From Hymenobacter swuensis DY53 (lineage in GTDB: Bacteria; Bacteroidota; Bacteroidia; Cytophagales; Hymenobacteraceae), in NCBI RefSeq assembly GCF_000576555.1, contig NZ_CP007145.1:2666001-2730000 (forward strand): a stretch of 64,000 nt of DNA, given 5' to 3'. Each line of letters starts with the position of its first letter. The first letter of the stretch is position 1. This document shows positions 41,819 through 51,749 of the stretch, piece after piece. A program made the position numbers and the translations under genes. A model generated the notes under the pieces. It saw nothing but the letters and a program-made list of their open reading frames with translations, was not told the origin of the DNA and did not search any database.

Positions 41819-42404
41819 TGGTGGTAAGCTGCTGGCTACTGGCTGTTGGCTGTTAGCTGTTAGCCTTTTTTCTTCTGCCCGCCGGAAAGCCATCAGCTAT
41901 CAGCTAATAGCCAGTAGCTTATGCATCCTACTCAGCGGCTGCGGCATCTACTCGTTCAGCGGCACCAACATCGACCCGAACGTTAAGACGATTTCCATTT
42001 CCACCTTCGCCAATAACGCCAACAACGGCCCCTCGTTTCTCGGGCCACGGTTCACGGAGGATTTCAAAGACTATTTTCAGCGCAATACGTCGCTGAAACT
42101 GGTGCCCCGCGACGGCGACCTGCAGTTTGAAGGCCAGATCATTGCCTACGACTTTGCGCCGGCCGCCATTCAGCAGACCAACGGCCAGGATCAGGCCGGA
42201 GCCAACCAACTCACCATTCAGGTACGGGTGAAATTCACGAACACCAAGGACCCCAAGCAGGACTTCGAGCAAACCCTGCAAACCACCCGGCCCTTCCCCG
42301 CTACCCGCGACATTACCAGCATCAACAACGACCCCACGGCCGTGCGCGAGCTGTTTCGCAATATTATCACGGACGCCTTTAATAAATCAGTAGCCAACTG
42401 GTAA
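41799..42404 (+). CDS. lptE: LPS assembly lipoprotein LptE
   Basis: 201 residues. Lipoprotein plug of the LptD outer-membrane LPS translocon. Seen: lipobox 'CILLSGC' with the lipidated Cys at residue 48, followed by 'GIYSFSGTNIDPNVKTISIS' and 'FKDYFQRNTSLKLVPRDGDL', typical of Bacteroidota LptE. The signal peptide is odd: it is nearly twice the usual length and residues about 9-41 are encoded by a palindromic repeat (41825-41921). The ATG at 41799 overlaps the end of the activator gene (20-base overlap), so translation is coupled. Conserved neighbourhood with secG and groESL. Confidence 0.88.
   Translation: MTWNKHSGGKLLATGCWLLAVSLFSSARRKAISYQLIASSLCILLSGCGIYSFSGTNIDPNVKTISISTFANNANNGPSFLGPRFTEDFKDYFQRNTSLKLVPRDGDLQFEGQIIAYDFAPAAIQQTNGQDQAGANQLTIQVRVKFTNTKDPKQDFEQTLQTTRPFPATRDITSINNDPTAVRELFRNIITDAFNKSVANW
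41825..41921. repeat. Palindromic repeat embedded in the lptE signal-peptide region
   Basis: Left arm TAAGCTGCTGGCTACTGGCT (from 41825, continuing to 41865) and right arm 41889-41921, whose reverse complement begins TAAGCTACTGGC; a loop of about 23 bases holds a T-run. Reading frame is kept through both arms, giving the hydrophobic segments 'LLATGCWLLAVSLF' and 'YQLIASSLCILL'. Confidence 0.8.
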
Positions 42405-42569
42405 GTGCCCCGGCGACGCGGTTTACTGCCTAAATTGGCGTATTGTTGCGCCCCGCGCCTCGTTTGGCAAGACCGTTTCCCTGCTTCTGTTCCCGTTTTT
42501 TGCACCCTACGCGGCCCCGCCCGGCACCTCCTGCTTGAGGACTACGGGCCGATACCTATTTCCTACCGC

Positions 42570-44027
42570 ATGACCCGCGCGTCGTTACTGCATATTCTGG
42601 ACCACGTAAACGGCATTTCGGATACCGAAGTCCGGGAGCTGGAACAACTGGCGGCCGCGTTTCCGTACTGTCAGACGGCCCACCTGCTGCTGGCCAAAGC
42701 TGCTCACGACCGGGGCAGCATGCTGGCCGGTCAACGCTTGCGCCGCGCCGCTACCTACGCCGCTGACCGGGAATTGCTGCGGCAGCTTTTGGAGCAGCCC
42801 GCCGCACCCGCCGCTACTCTGGCCGCTGTTGAGGCCCCCACAGTACCTGCCGCGGCAGCCGTTACGGCTGCTATTCCGGCTTTTTACGAGCGGGAAACTA
42901 CCATAGCAGAGCCCTCCGCACCGCTACCAGCCGCCGATACGACGCCTGAGCTACTGCCACCAGTTTATCCGACTGCGGAAGTTCTGGAAGCTGAATCGCC
43001 GATATATGAGGTGGCCCAGACGGTGGAGGAAACATTAGCTATCATCGAGCCGGAGGAACAGCCAGAAGCACAGCAGACAGCAGATGCAACAGTTGCCGAC
43101 GATGCAGCAGCTACTGAGGATATTTCGGCAGAGCCAGTCGCTTCGGATGAAGCGCCAGCTATTTCCGCTTCGCCAGCCGCCGAAGTTCCCGAGGAAATAG
43201 CACTTAATGACGACGCTACGCCTCAGCAATCAGCAGCTATAGAACCAGTTGCTCTACAGGAAGGCTCCGGCACCTCTCCTATAGAAGAGCCGGTGCTGAC
43301 CGCGCAAAGTGAGGCAGACGCTCAGGAACAACCCGCTGCCTCACTCACGGAAAAACCGACAGCTGAAGCGCCCGCAGCGGCTGATGGTGACCTGCTGCCA
43401 GCCGTAGCTCCGCCCATCCGACCGCCGGCGGAAGCGGGAATTTCCCGCTTTGAGTTCGGACTGAGTGAGCCAGAGTTACCGGTTCCCTCAGGATATCAGC
43501 TACCAGATCTGGAGGACGAAGATGATGAGTTGCCCACGCTCAGCACCCTGCCCGCCAAGTCTGCCCCCGCCGTCACGGAGCCGTTCCGCACTGATAAAAA
43601 CCTGGGCTACAGCCTGGGCGCCGGCAGCCGCCTGGGCTACGACTTGCAACCCCACGACGGCTACACGCTGGATTTGCCCCTGGATGCCTTCTTCGAGCCC
43701 GATGCGCTGCTGCTGGCCCACATGCGCGCCCACCAGCCTAAGCCCACGGCCTCCTCGCTGGACCTGATCAACCAGTTCCTCAAAACCAAGCCTCGGATCA
43801 AATCCCCCGTTGGCGTGCCTCTACCAGCCGCCGAGCAGGCCGATTTATCGGTGCGTAGCCTCACCGCTGCCCCGGCTCTGGCCTCCGAAAGTCTGGCCAA
43901 AATCATGGTGCGGCAGGGCAAAAAGAACAAAGCCATTGAAATATATGAGCGCCTGATGGAACGCCAGCCCGAAAAAAAGGCGTATTTTGCCGACCAAATA
44001 CAACAACTGCAACAACCTTCGGAGTAG
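42570..44027 (+). CDS. Ala/Pro/Glu-rich protein with C-terminal TPR-like motif
   Basis: 485 residues from the ATG giving 'MTRASLLHILDHVNGISDTE'. The N-terminus (about 1-80) is globular and helical ('LEQLAAAFPYCQTAHLLLAK'); residues about 90-320 are low-complexity Ala, Pro, Glu and Val, probably unfolded; the C-terminus is again conserved-looking ('SLDLINQFLKTKPRIKSP', 'LASESLAKIMVRQGKKNKAI', then 'EIYERLMERQPEKKAYFADQ', a TPR-like helix pair). No signal peptide. It lies between lptE and secG with no gap to secG, so one transcript is likely. Function unknown. Confidence 0.7.
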   Translation: MTRASLLHILDHVNGISDTEVRELEQLAAAFPYCQTAHLLLAKAAHDRGSMLAGQRLRRAATYAADRELLRQLLEQPAAPAATLAAVEAPTVPAAAAVTAAIPAFYERETTIAEPSAPLPAADTTPELLPPVYPTAEVLEAESPIYEVAQTVEETLAIIEPEEQPEAQQTADATVADDAAATEDISAEPVASDEAPAISASPAAEVPEEIALNDDATPQQSAAIEPVALQEGSGTSPIEEPVLTAQSEADAQEQPAASLTEKPTAEAPAAADGDLLPAVAPPIRPPAEAGISRFEFGLSEPELPVPSGYQLPDLEDEDDELPTLSTLPAKSAPAVTEPFRTDKNLGYSLGAGSRLGYDLQPHDGYTLDLPLDAFFEPDALLLAHMRAHQPKPTASSLDLINQFLKTKPRIKSPVGVPLPAAEQADLSVRSLTAAPALASESLAKIMVRQGKKNKAIEIYERLMERQPEKKAYFADQIQQLQQPSE

Positions 44028-44426
44028 ATGTACTACGCTCTTATTGCCCTGATTCTTCTTGTTTGCTTCCTGCTGGCCGTAGTCGTGCTGGCGCAAAACC
44101 CCAAAGGCGGCGGAATTTCCAGCCAGTTTGGCGCGGGTGGCGCAGCTCAGCTTATGGGCGTGAAGCGTACCGGCGACCTGCTGGAAAAACTCACCTGGGG
44201 TTTCGCCATCGGCCTGATGGTATTGAGCTTAGGCACCCACGTAATAGGCGGCTCTTCGGCCACGGGTCCGGTGCGCAGCATCAACCAACAAAAAGCCCTC
44301 GAAAGCCGTGGCCCGGCCGCGCCGGTTCCAGCCGCTCCTGCCCCGGCCGCTCCCGGTGCTTCGGCTCCAACGGCGGCCCCCGCTGCCGCTCCGGCCGCCC
44401 AGCCTGCTCCGACTCCTGCCAACTAG
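44028..44426 (+). CDS. secG: Preprotein translocase subunit SecG
   Basis: 132 residues. Two membrane helices ('LIALILLVCFLLAVVVLAQN' about 5-24 and 'FAIGLMVLSLGTHVIG' about 60-75) joined by 'PKGGGISSQFGAGGAAQLMG', the conserved SecG loop. The C-terminal 50 residues are an Ala/Pro tail common in Bacteroidota SecG. SecG assists SecYEG in export of proteins through the cytoplasmic membrane. ATG follows the previous stop codon directly. Confidence 0.93.
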   Translation: MYYALIALILLVCFLLAVVVLAQNPKGGGISSQFGAGGAAQLMGVKRTGDLLEKLTWGFAIGLMVLSLGTHVIGGSSATGPVRSINQQKALESRGPAAPVPAAPAPAAPGASAPTAAPAAAPAAQPAPTPAN

Positions 44427-44446
44427 TTTTTGCCTTTTCCAGGCTT

Positions 44447-44488
44447 GCAAGCCGGTGGTTCCTCTCACAAGGAGCCACCGGCTTTTTG
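44447..44488 (+). terminator. Terminator after secG
   Basis: AAGCCGGTGG pairs with CCACCGGCTT around a short loop and ends in five T. Confidence 0.85.
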
Positions 44489-44583
44489 CTGTTGCCAGGT
44501 CTGGAAAGCGGTGAGGACAGGCTGCTTCGGTCTAGTATGGCGGTACCTGGCATGCTGAGTGCTACCCAAGCGCGCCATTTTTT

Positions 44584-44680
44584 CTGCCAAAGCTGACAGG
44601 CCACCGGTATAATTAGGGCCAAAAAGCGCCCTGCGGCGTTCATTCTGTCAGGTTTCGGCAGGCTGGCATAGGAAGTGTAG
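44584..44680. promoter_or_regulatory. Inverted motif pair upstream of groESL
   Basis: CTGTCAGGTTTCGGCAG (44645-44661) is followed by GCTGGCATAGGAAGTG. The same motif occurs on the opposite strand (44584-44599, CTGTCAGCTTTGGCAG read on the minus strand). A repeated, oriented motif 70-90 bases before groES is a good candidate for heat-shock or sigma-54-type control; the TGGCA near 44665 resembles a -24 element with a poor -12 partner. No CIRCE element is present. Confidence 0.4.
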
Positions 44681-44732
44681 CCCCCGGTTCACCACCTTGT
44701 TTCAGGTAAACCTTTCAACCAAAACGTACAAT

Positions 44733-45023
44733 ATGTCGCTTAGCATCAAACCGCTGGCTGACCGCGTAATCATCGCGCCTGCCGCCGCCGAGGAAAAAAC
44801 CAAATCGGGCATCATCATCCCCGACACGGCCAAGGAGAAGCCCCAGCGTGGCGAAGTAGTAGCCGTAGGTGAAGGCAAAGTGGCCGACAACGGCACCACC
44901 CTCAAGCCCCAGGTAAGCGTGGGCGACCAAGTGCTCTATGGCAAATACGCCGGCACCGAAATCACCATCGACGGCAAAGACTACCTCATCATGAAGGAGT
45001 CGGATATTTTCGCCGTGCTGTAA
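44733..45023 (+). CDS. groES: Co-chaperonin GroES
   Basis: 96 residues, normal length. Heptameric lid of GroEL. Seen: '[20 protein letters not shown]' (about 5-24), the mobile loop '[20 protein letters not shown]', '[19 protein letters not shown]' and end '[12 protein letters not shown]'. The ATG at 44733 is the family start; the frame stays open upstream. groEL follows after 53 bases. Confidence 0.98.
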   Translation: MSLSIKPLADRVIIAPAAAEEKTKSGIIIPDTAKEKPQRGEVVAVGEGKVADNGTTLKPQVSVGDQVLYGKYAGTEITIDGKDYLIMKESDIFAVL

Positions 45024-45055
45024 GCCAATCCGGCTTTCCTTTCCCCTCTCTCTGA

Positions 45056-46717
<1,662 letters not shown>

Positions 46718-46746
46718 GCATCAACCGCTAAGCCCTTTGCTTAGAC

Positions 46747-46783
46747 AAAAGCCCCGCTGGACTCTGATCCGGCGGGGCTTTTT
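46747..46783 (+). terminator. groESL terminator
   Basis: AAAAGCCCCGC pairs with GCGGGGCTTTTT around a short loop, ending in a T-run. Confidence 0.9.
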
Positions 46784-46953
46784 GTTTTCGTTGAGCGGAT
46801 GGGCGCTTATTTTTTTGCGGATGAAATGGCTGCTGAATCCGATAATGACCAACAGCAGAACTCCTGCCCATTTGGCGAATTGGCAGTCGGCGCACGGGTT
46901 ACGGCGTGTCACCACCAAAAAGCATGGGGCATGCTGCGTTTCGTAGTCCATGG
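46784..46953. other. Region between two terminators
   Basis: Part of the 330-base interval between groEL and the convergent transporter gene. Apart from the hairpins at 46747-46783 and 46954-47007 I see no gene or site here. Confidence 0.4.
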
Positions 46954-47007
46954 CTACACAGAGAAAGCCCCGCCGGACCAATGTCCAGCGGGGCTTTCTC
47001 TGTGTAG
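46954..47007. terminator. Long hairpin ending the POT transporter gene
   Basis: 25-base arms (46954-46978 and 46983-47007) with one mismatch and a 4-base loop; A-rich and T-rich ends allow it to act in both directions. Confidence 0.88.
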
Positions 47008-47048
47008 ATTAGGTAACGAAATCCGAAGAATCCGTATAAATCCGTGAT

Positions 47049-48470
47049 TTAGCCGCGGCCGTGCATCATGTGGAAGAGCTTGCGTGCCAGCAATACCAGC
47101 ACCAGGCCGGCGAAAATCACGAAGCCGGCAATCAGGCCGAACACCGTGAGGGCACCCAACTCTTCCACGTACTTGGCAATGTAGCCACCGGCAATCTGAG
47201 CTACGAAGGGCGCCAGGAACCACACGCCCATGAGCATGGACGTGAGGGCCGGCGGCGAGAGGCGCGACACCATGGAGAGGCCCACCGGCGAGAGGCACAA
47301 CTCGCCTACTGTGTGGAAGAAGTACGTGGCAATCAGCCACCAGATGCTGGCTTTGATGCTCTGGTCAGCTACATCGCCGCCGCGCTCCATCACGGCACCT
47401 ACCATGAACAGGAAGCCCACACCCAGCAGAATCATACCCAGACCCATTTTCACGGGAATGCTCAGATCCTTGCCCTTGCGGCCCAGCATCACCCACAGGG
47501 CAGCCACCGGCGCGCCCAATAGCACAATGAAGCCGGCGTTTACCGACTGAAACCACGAGGTAGGAATCAGGAAGCCGCCCACGTTCCGGTCAATGAACTT
47601 ATCAGTATACAGCGTGAGCGAGGAACCCGCCTGCTCGAAGCCGGCCCAGAAGAACACCACAAACAGCGTAATAATAAAGATAACGGCCATGCGGTCAGTT
47701 TCTTCCTTGGTTAGCGGCTCCTTCACGGCCACCTTGGTTTTGTCGGCCCCCTGGCCTTCGGGATACAGTCCCACGTCGCCCAGGTACTTTTTACCCAGCA
47801 GATTGAAGGCCAACTGCCCGATAAGCATGCCGATACCAGCCGCCATAAAGCCGTAACGGAAGCCGTAGCTCATGATTTCGCCGGCGGCATTCTTGGTGGC
47901 AAACAGGTTTTCGGCCAGGAAACCGCACACCAGCGGCGCAATGAACGCACCGGTGTTGATGCCCATGTAGAAAATGGTAAAGGCCGCGTCGCGCAGCGGG
48001 TCGCCCTGCTCGTAAAGTTTGCCTACGATGGTGGAAATGTTGGGCTTGAAGAAACCGTTACCCAGAATCAGCATCAGCAGGCCCACCAGCGTTGGCCACG
48101 GCATGCCAAAAGCAGCGCCTTCCGTGGACAACGAAGGCTGCATGAACAGGAAAAACTGCCCGACAGCCATAGTGAGGCCCCCGATGAGAATGGCCCGCCG
48201 CTGGCCGATAAACTTATCGGCAATCCAGCCCCCGATGATGGGCGTAAAGTACACGAAACCGGTAAAATAGCCGTAAATGAGCGTTGCACTGGCCTCAGGA
48301 ATACCCAGGCCGCCCTCAAGAGCTGTTTTGGTCAGATAGAGCACCAGCAGGCCCCGCATACCGTAGTAGCTGAACCGTTCCCACATTTCGGTGAAGAAAA
48401 GAAGGTACAGTCCGGGGGGGTGGCTTTGCCGCATAGTGGGCTGCTCCTGCACAGCAGAGGTCGTTTGCAT
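47049..48470 (-). CDS. POT/PTR family proton-dependent oligopeptide transporter
   Basis: 473 residues from the ATG giving 'MQTTSAVQEQ'. A major-facilitator-type carrier with about 12-14 helices that imports di- and tripeptides with protons. Seen: the family signatures 'LLFFTEMWERFSYYGMRGLL' (ExxERFxYY, about 23-42), 'GGWIADKFIGQRRAILIGG' and 'NGFFKPNISTIVGKLY', 'FTIFYMGINTGAFIAPLVCG', and 'IWWLIATYFFHTVGELCLSP' in the second half. An upstream ATG cannot be excluded, but the region before it is low in conserved residues. Divergent from pckA. Confidence 0.94.
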   Translation of the reverse strand: MQTTSAVQEQPTMRQSHPPGLYLLFFTEMWERFSYYGMRGLLVLYLTKTALEGGLGIPEASATLIYGYFTGFVYFTPIIGGWIADKFIGQRRAILIGGLTMAVGQFFLFMQPSLSTEGAAFGMPWPTLVGLLMLILGNGFFKPNISTIVGKLYEQGDPLRDAAFTIFYMGINTGAFIAPLVCGFLAENLFATKNAAGEIMSYGFRYGFMAAGIGMLIGQLAFNLLGKKYLGDVGLYPEGQGADKTKVAVKEPLTKEETDRMAVIFIITLFVVFFWAGFEQAGSSLTLYTDKFIDRNVGGFLIPTSWFQSVNAGFIVLLGAPVAALWVMLGRKGKDLSIPVKMGLGMILLGVGFLFMVGAVMERGGDVADQSIKASIWWLIATYFFHTVGELCLSPVGLSMVSRLSPPALTSMLMGVWFLAPFVAQIAGGYIAKYVEELGALTVFGLIAGFVIFAGLVLVLLARKLFHMMHGRG

Positions 48471-48677
48471 GAAAAAGGGAAAAGTGAGAGGATGGAAAGA
48501 AAAAGCCCGCGGCTGCAACCGCAGGGCAGGTTTGTAAAGCTACAAAAGATTCTCAACCCAACCGAAAGGCTCCAACTCAGCCCCAGGCCAACTGACAAAC
48601 GTTCGTTGTTAAAGAAAAAACACAAGCGAAAATTCGCTGTTTTTCCGTATTCACCGTACAGGCCTCGGGTTTTTACC

Positions 48678-48685
48678 TATTTTTG
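48678..48685 (+). promoter_or_regulatory. -7 box TATTTTTG upstream of pckA
   Basis: Fits TAnnTTTG, 55 bases before the ATG at 48741. No clear -33 TTG found. Confidence 0.45.
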
Positions 48686-48740
48686 TTCTAGAGTTCCCCC
48701 ATTTTCCCACCCAATCCCCACCCGTTTTCGGCTCTTTACT

Positions 48741-50354
48741 ATGATGGATTCCGCCGCCAACGTTCGCCTCGCACCCCTGGGCATTTCCCACGCTGCGCAG
48801 GTGCACCTGAACCTCACTCCCGCCGAGCTGGTAGAACACGCCCTGCGCCGGGGCGAAGGCACCCTCACGGATACCGGCGCCCTGATGGCCGATACCGGTC
48901 AGTTCACCGGCCGCTCCCCCAAAGACCGGTTTGTGGTGAAAGATGCCACTACGGCCGAATCGGTGTGGTGGGGCGACATTAACATCCCATTCGAAGCCGA
49001 CAAATTCGACCAGTTGCACCAGAAAATGGTGCAGTATCTGGCCGACAAGGAAGTGTACGTGCGCGAGGCCTACGCCGGGGCGAACCCCGACTACGAGCTG
49101 AAGCTGCGCGTGGTGAACGAGCTGACCTGGCACAACCTGTTCTGCTACAACATGTTCCTGCGCCCTGCCGAAGGGGCTGACACTAGCTGGACGCCCGATT
49201 TCAGCATCATCTGCGCCCCTGGTTTCGAGGCTGACCCGGCCGTGGACGGCACCCGCCAGAAGAACTTTGCCATTCTCAACTTCTCGAAGAAGATGATTCT
49301 GATTGGCGGCACGGGCTACGCCGGCGAGATGAAGAAGGGCATTTTCGGCGTGCTCAACTACCTGCTGCCCCACCAGCACAACACGCTCAGCATGCACTGC
49401 TCGGCCAACGTGGGCCGGGATGGAGACACGGCCATCTTCTTTGGCCTGTCGGGCACGGGCAAAACCACCCTCTCGGCCGACCCCAACCGAGGCCTCATCG
49501 GCGACGATGAGCACGGCTGGACGCCGGACGCGGGTATTTTCAATTTTGAGGGCGGCTGCTATGCCAAGGTGATTGACCTGAGCCAGGAGAAGGAGCCCGA
49601 AATTTGGAATGCCATCAGGTTTGGCTCCATCGTGGAAAATACGCGCTTCGTGCCCGGCACCCACACGGTGGATTACGCCAACAAATCGGTAACGGAAAAC
49701 ACCCGCACGGCCTACCCCATCCACTACATTCCGAACGCCATTGAGCCTTCGGTGGCCCAGGCACCCAAAAACATCTTCTTCCTGACGGCTGATGCGTTTG
49801 GCGTACTGCCTCCTATCAGCAAGCTGGATAAGAGCCACGCCATGTACCACTTCATGAGCGGCTACACGGCCAAGGTGGCAGGCACGGAAATGGGCATCAC
49901 AGAGCCCCAGACCACGTTTTCGGCCTGCTTCGGGGCCGTATTCCTGCCCCTGCACCCCACCAAGTACGCCGAGATGCTGGGCCGCAAGATGGAGGAAAAC
50001 GAGGTGAACGTGTGGCTGGTCAACACCGGCTGGACGGGCGGCTCCTACGGCACCGGTTCCCGCATGAAGCTGGCCTACACTCGCGCCATGATTACGGCCG
50101 CCCTCAACGGGGAATTAAACGACGTGGCCTTCACCGAGCATCCGGTGTTTGGGGTAGAAATGCCGGCCGCAGTGCCTGGTGTGCCCACCGACATTCTGGA
50201 CCCGCGCACCACCTGGGCCGACCAGGAAGCCTACGACCGCACGGCCGCCGACCTAGCCGAGAAGTTCGTGGTGAACTTCCGCAAGTACGCCGATTTCGCC
50301 AACGAGGACATCCTGGCCGGCGCGCCCAAAGTAGCCGTGACGGCCGGCGCGTAA
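48741..50354 (+). CDS. pckA: Phosphoenolpyruvate carboxykinase (ATP)
   Basis: 537 residues. Converts oxaloacetate and ATP to PEP, CO2 and ADP; key step of gluconeogenesis. Seen: 'TGRSPKDRFVVKD' (substrate site, about 55-67), the kinase-1a loop 'AIFFGLSGTGKTTLSADP' (about 231-248), 'LIGDDEHGWTPDAGIFNFEG' (kinase-2 and metal Asp) and 'TENTRTAYPIHYIPNA'. The ATG at 48741 starts the family N-terminus ('MMDSAANVRLAPLGIS'); frame upstream is open but non-conserved. A perfect 35-base hairpin follows the stop codon. Confidence 0.97.
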   Translation: MMDSAANVRLAPLGISHAAQVHLNLTPAELVEHALRRGEGTLTDTGALMADTGQFTGRSPKDRFVVKDATTAESVWWGDINIPFEADKFDQLHQKMVQYLADKEVYVREAYAGANPDYELKLRVVNELTWHNLFCYNMFLRPAEGADTSWTPDFSIICAPGFEADPAVDGTRQKNFAILNFSKKMILIGGTGYAGEMKKGIFGVLNYLLPHQHNTLSMHCSANVGRDGDTAIFFGLSGTGKTTLSADPNRGLIGDDEHGWTPDAGIFNFEGGCYAKVIDLSQEKEPEIWNAIRFGSIVENTRFVPGTHTVDYANKSVTENTRTAYPIHYIPNAIEPSVAQAPKNIFFLTADAFGVLPPISKLDKSHAMYHFMSGYTAKVAGTEMGITEPQTTFSACFGAVFLPLHPTKYAEMLGRKMEENEVNVWLVNTGWTGGSYGTGSRMKLAYTRAMITAALNGELNDVAFTEHPVFGVEMPAAVPGVPTDILDPRTTWADQEAYDRTAADLAEKFVVNFRKYADFANEDILAGAPKVAVTAGA

Positions 50355-50429
50355 CTGCTTCATATAAATACAAGAGCGGTTCCATCAAGTGTATTTGATG
50401 GAACCGCTCTTGTATTTATATGAAGCAGT
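50354..50429. terminator. Perfect 35-base inverted repeat downstream of pckA
   Basis: Arms 50354-50388 and 50395-50429 are exact reverse complements with a 6-base loop. It overlaps the pckA stop codon by one base. Longer than a normal terminator; AT-rich ends, GC-rich core, no T-run. It contains the final stop codon of the broken gene on the other strand. Confidence 0.85.
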
Positions 50430-50808
50430 CATCAACTCTGTTGCAGCATGCTATTTCCTTTTTCTTAGCTATACTTCCTTTGTAGAGGAGCCCACAGCCT
50501 AAGCCAATCAAGCCATAATACACTAAGTAAGAACCATTCGAGAAATACAATAGACTCAATAATGTCAGACCTATTCCAATAACCTAGAAGACAGCTCCAA
50601 TAGAAGTAAGTATCCGCCCTGTTTTGAGTTCCTGTTTCGCATCTTCCCGCCGCAGCAACAGGTATAGTTTATGGTATTTGTTGGCGAGTTCTTCAACCTG
50701 GTCAGGGGCAGCGCCCTCTTCCTGCAGCATCACCAACACCGCTTCCCGGCTACTACCAGCTGTATAAAGTTGTACTGCTCGTTTCTGCGCGTATTTCTCC
50801 CGATACAT
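50416..50808 (-). pseudogene. Two-helix membrane protein gene split by an in-frame stop
   Basis: The minus strand reads 'MYREKYAQKRAVQLYTAGSS' to 'TGRILTSIGAVF' and meets TAG at 50584, but in the same frame continues 'VIGIGLTLLSLLYFSNGSYL' and 'VYYGLIGLGCGLLYKGS' to a stop at 50416. The join makes a sensible membrane helix, so an in-frame amber codon has split a protein of about 130 residues (helical soluble part, then two membrane helices). Lower GC than neighbours. No family recognised. Suppression or a sequencing error are alternatives. Confidence 0.6.
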
Positions 50809-50887
50809 CCTGCTAGTTTTGTGTAATAGACTATGTCCAAAACTAGTAAGTTTGTGTTTCTCCGTACCCTACTTCTTTCCTGATTGT

Positions 50888-51673
50888 ATGCGTAAGCGTC
50901 TGTTGCCTCTGCTCCTGTGTTTGTTGTCGCCGCTGAGCCTGTGGGCCTGGGGCGTTGATGGGCACCGGGCCGTGGGAAAAATTGCCGAAAACCACCTCTC
51001 CCGCTCGGCCCGCCGCGCTGTGAAGGAACTGCTGGGTACCGAAACGCTCACCCTGGTGAGCACCTGGCCTGATGAAATCCGCTATTACCCGGAGTTCAAG
51101 GACACTGCTCCCTGGCACTACGTGAATACGCCTTCCGGCTTGGCCCATGATGCTTACATTCAGGCCGTCAAAACCCAGACGACCGCCAACGCTTACTCAG
51201 CCCTGGAAACCAACCTGCGCATCCTCGGCGACGAAAGCAAGCCGGCCGCCGAGCGGGCATCGGCCCTCAAATTTGTGGTCCATCTGGTGGGAGATATTCA
51301 CCAGCCCATGCACACGGGTCACGCCGAAGACAAGGGAGGCAACGACATCAAGCTGAAATACCGCGGCAAGGACACCAACCTACACAGCCTCTGGGACAGT
51401 GGTCTGATTGACTATCAGGGCCTCACCTACACCGAAATGGCCCAGCAGTACGACCGAAAACTACCCAACCGCCAGGTACATGCGTTGCAGAAAAGTGCGC
51501 CCGAGCAGTGGCTATGGGAGTCGTACAGCGCCAGCGAGAAGCTCTACCAGGAAACCCCCACGGATACCGACGTAGACTATAAGTACTACCCCGCCCACGC
51601 TGACCTGATGAAGCAGCGCATCGTGGAAGCCGGTGTGCGTTTGGCGGGCCTGCTGAACGGCGTATTGGGCTAG
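50888..51673 (+). CDS. S1/P1-type nuclease, exported
   Basis: 261 residues with signal peptide ('LLPLLLCLLSPLSLWA'). The mature protein starts 'WGVDGHRAVGKIAENHLS', placing the zinc-binding N-terminal Trp and His exactly as in S1/P1 nucleases. Further ligands are in 'STWPDEIRYYPEF' (Asp), 'APWHYVN', 'VVHLVGDIHQPMHTGHAEDK' (His, Asp, His) and 'LHSLWDSGLI'. It cuts single-stranded DNA or RNA, or removes 3' phosphates, in the periplasm or outside. The ATG at 50888 starts the signal peptide. Confidence 0.92.
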   Translation: MRKRLLPLLLCLLSPLSLWAWGVDGHRAVGKIAENHLSRSARRAVKELLGTETLTLVSTWPDEIRYYPEFKDTAPWHYVNTPSGLAHDAYIQAVKTQTTANAYSALETNLRILGDESKPAAERASALKFVVHLVGDIHQPMHTGHAEDKGGNDIKLKYRGKDTNLHSLWDSGLIDYQGLTYTEMAQQYDRKLPNRQVHALQKSAPEQWLWESYSASEKLYQETPTDTDVDYKYYPAHADLMKQRIVEAGVRLAGLLNGVLG

Positions 51674-51691
51674 GTTGCCGCAGCTCAACAT

Positions 51692-51734
51692 CATAAAAAA
51701 GCCCCGTTGTGCAGTACAGCGGGGTTTTTTTATG
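51692..51734. terminator. Hairpin between convergent genes
   Basis: CATAAAAAAGCCCCGTTGT (51692-51710) pairs with 51716-51734 apart from two G-U type changes; T-runs on both strands. Confidence 0.87.
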
Positions 51735-51749
51735 TTATTTCCAGATAAT

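Noticed and set aside
44663..44680. Sigma-54 promoter before groES
   Set aside because: TGGCA fits -24 but the -12 part reads GTGT rather than TTGC; kept only as part of a weak candidate site.
44500..44732. CIRCE (HrcA) element before groES
   Set aside because: Only a GAGTGCTA-like half near 44550, no inverted partner at 9 bases; not called.
48651..49955. Minus-strand frame opposite pckA
   Set aside because: Shadow of PEP carboxykinase.
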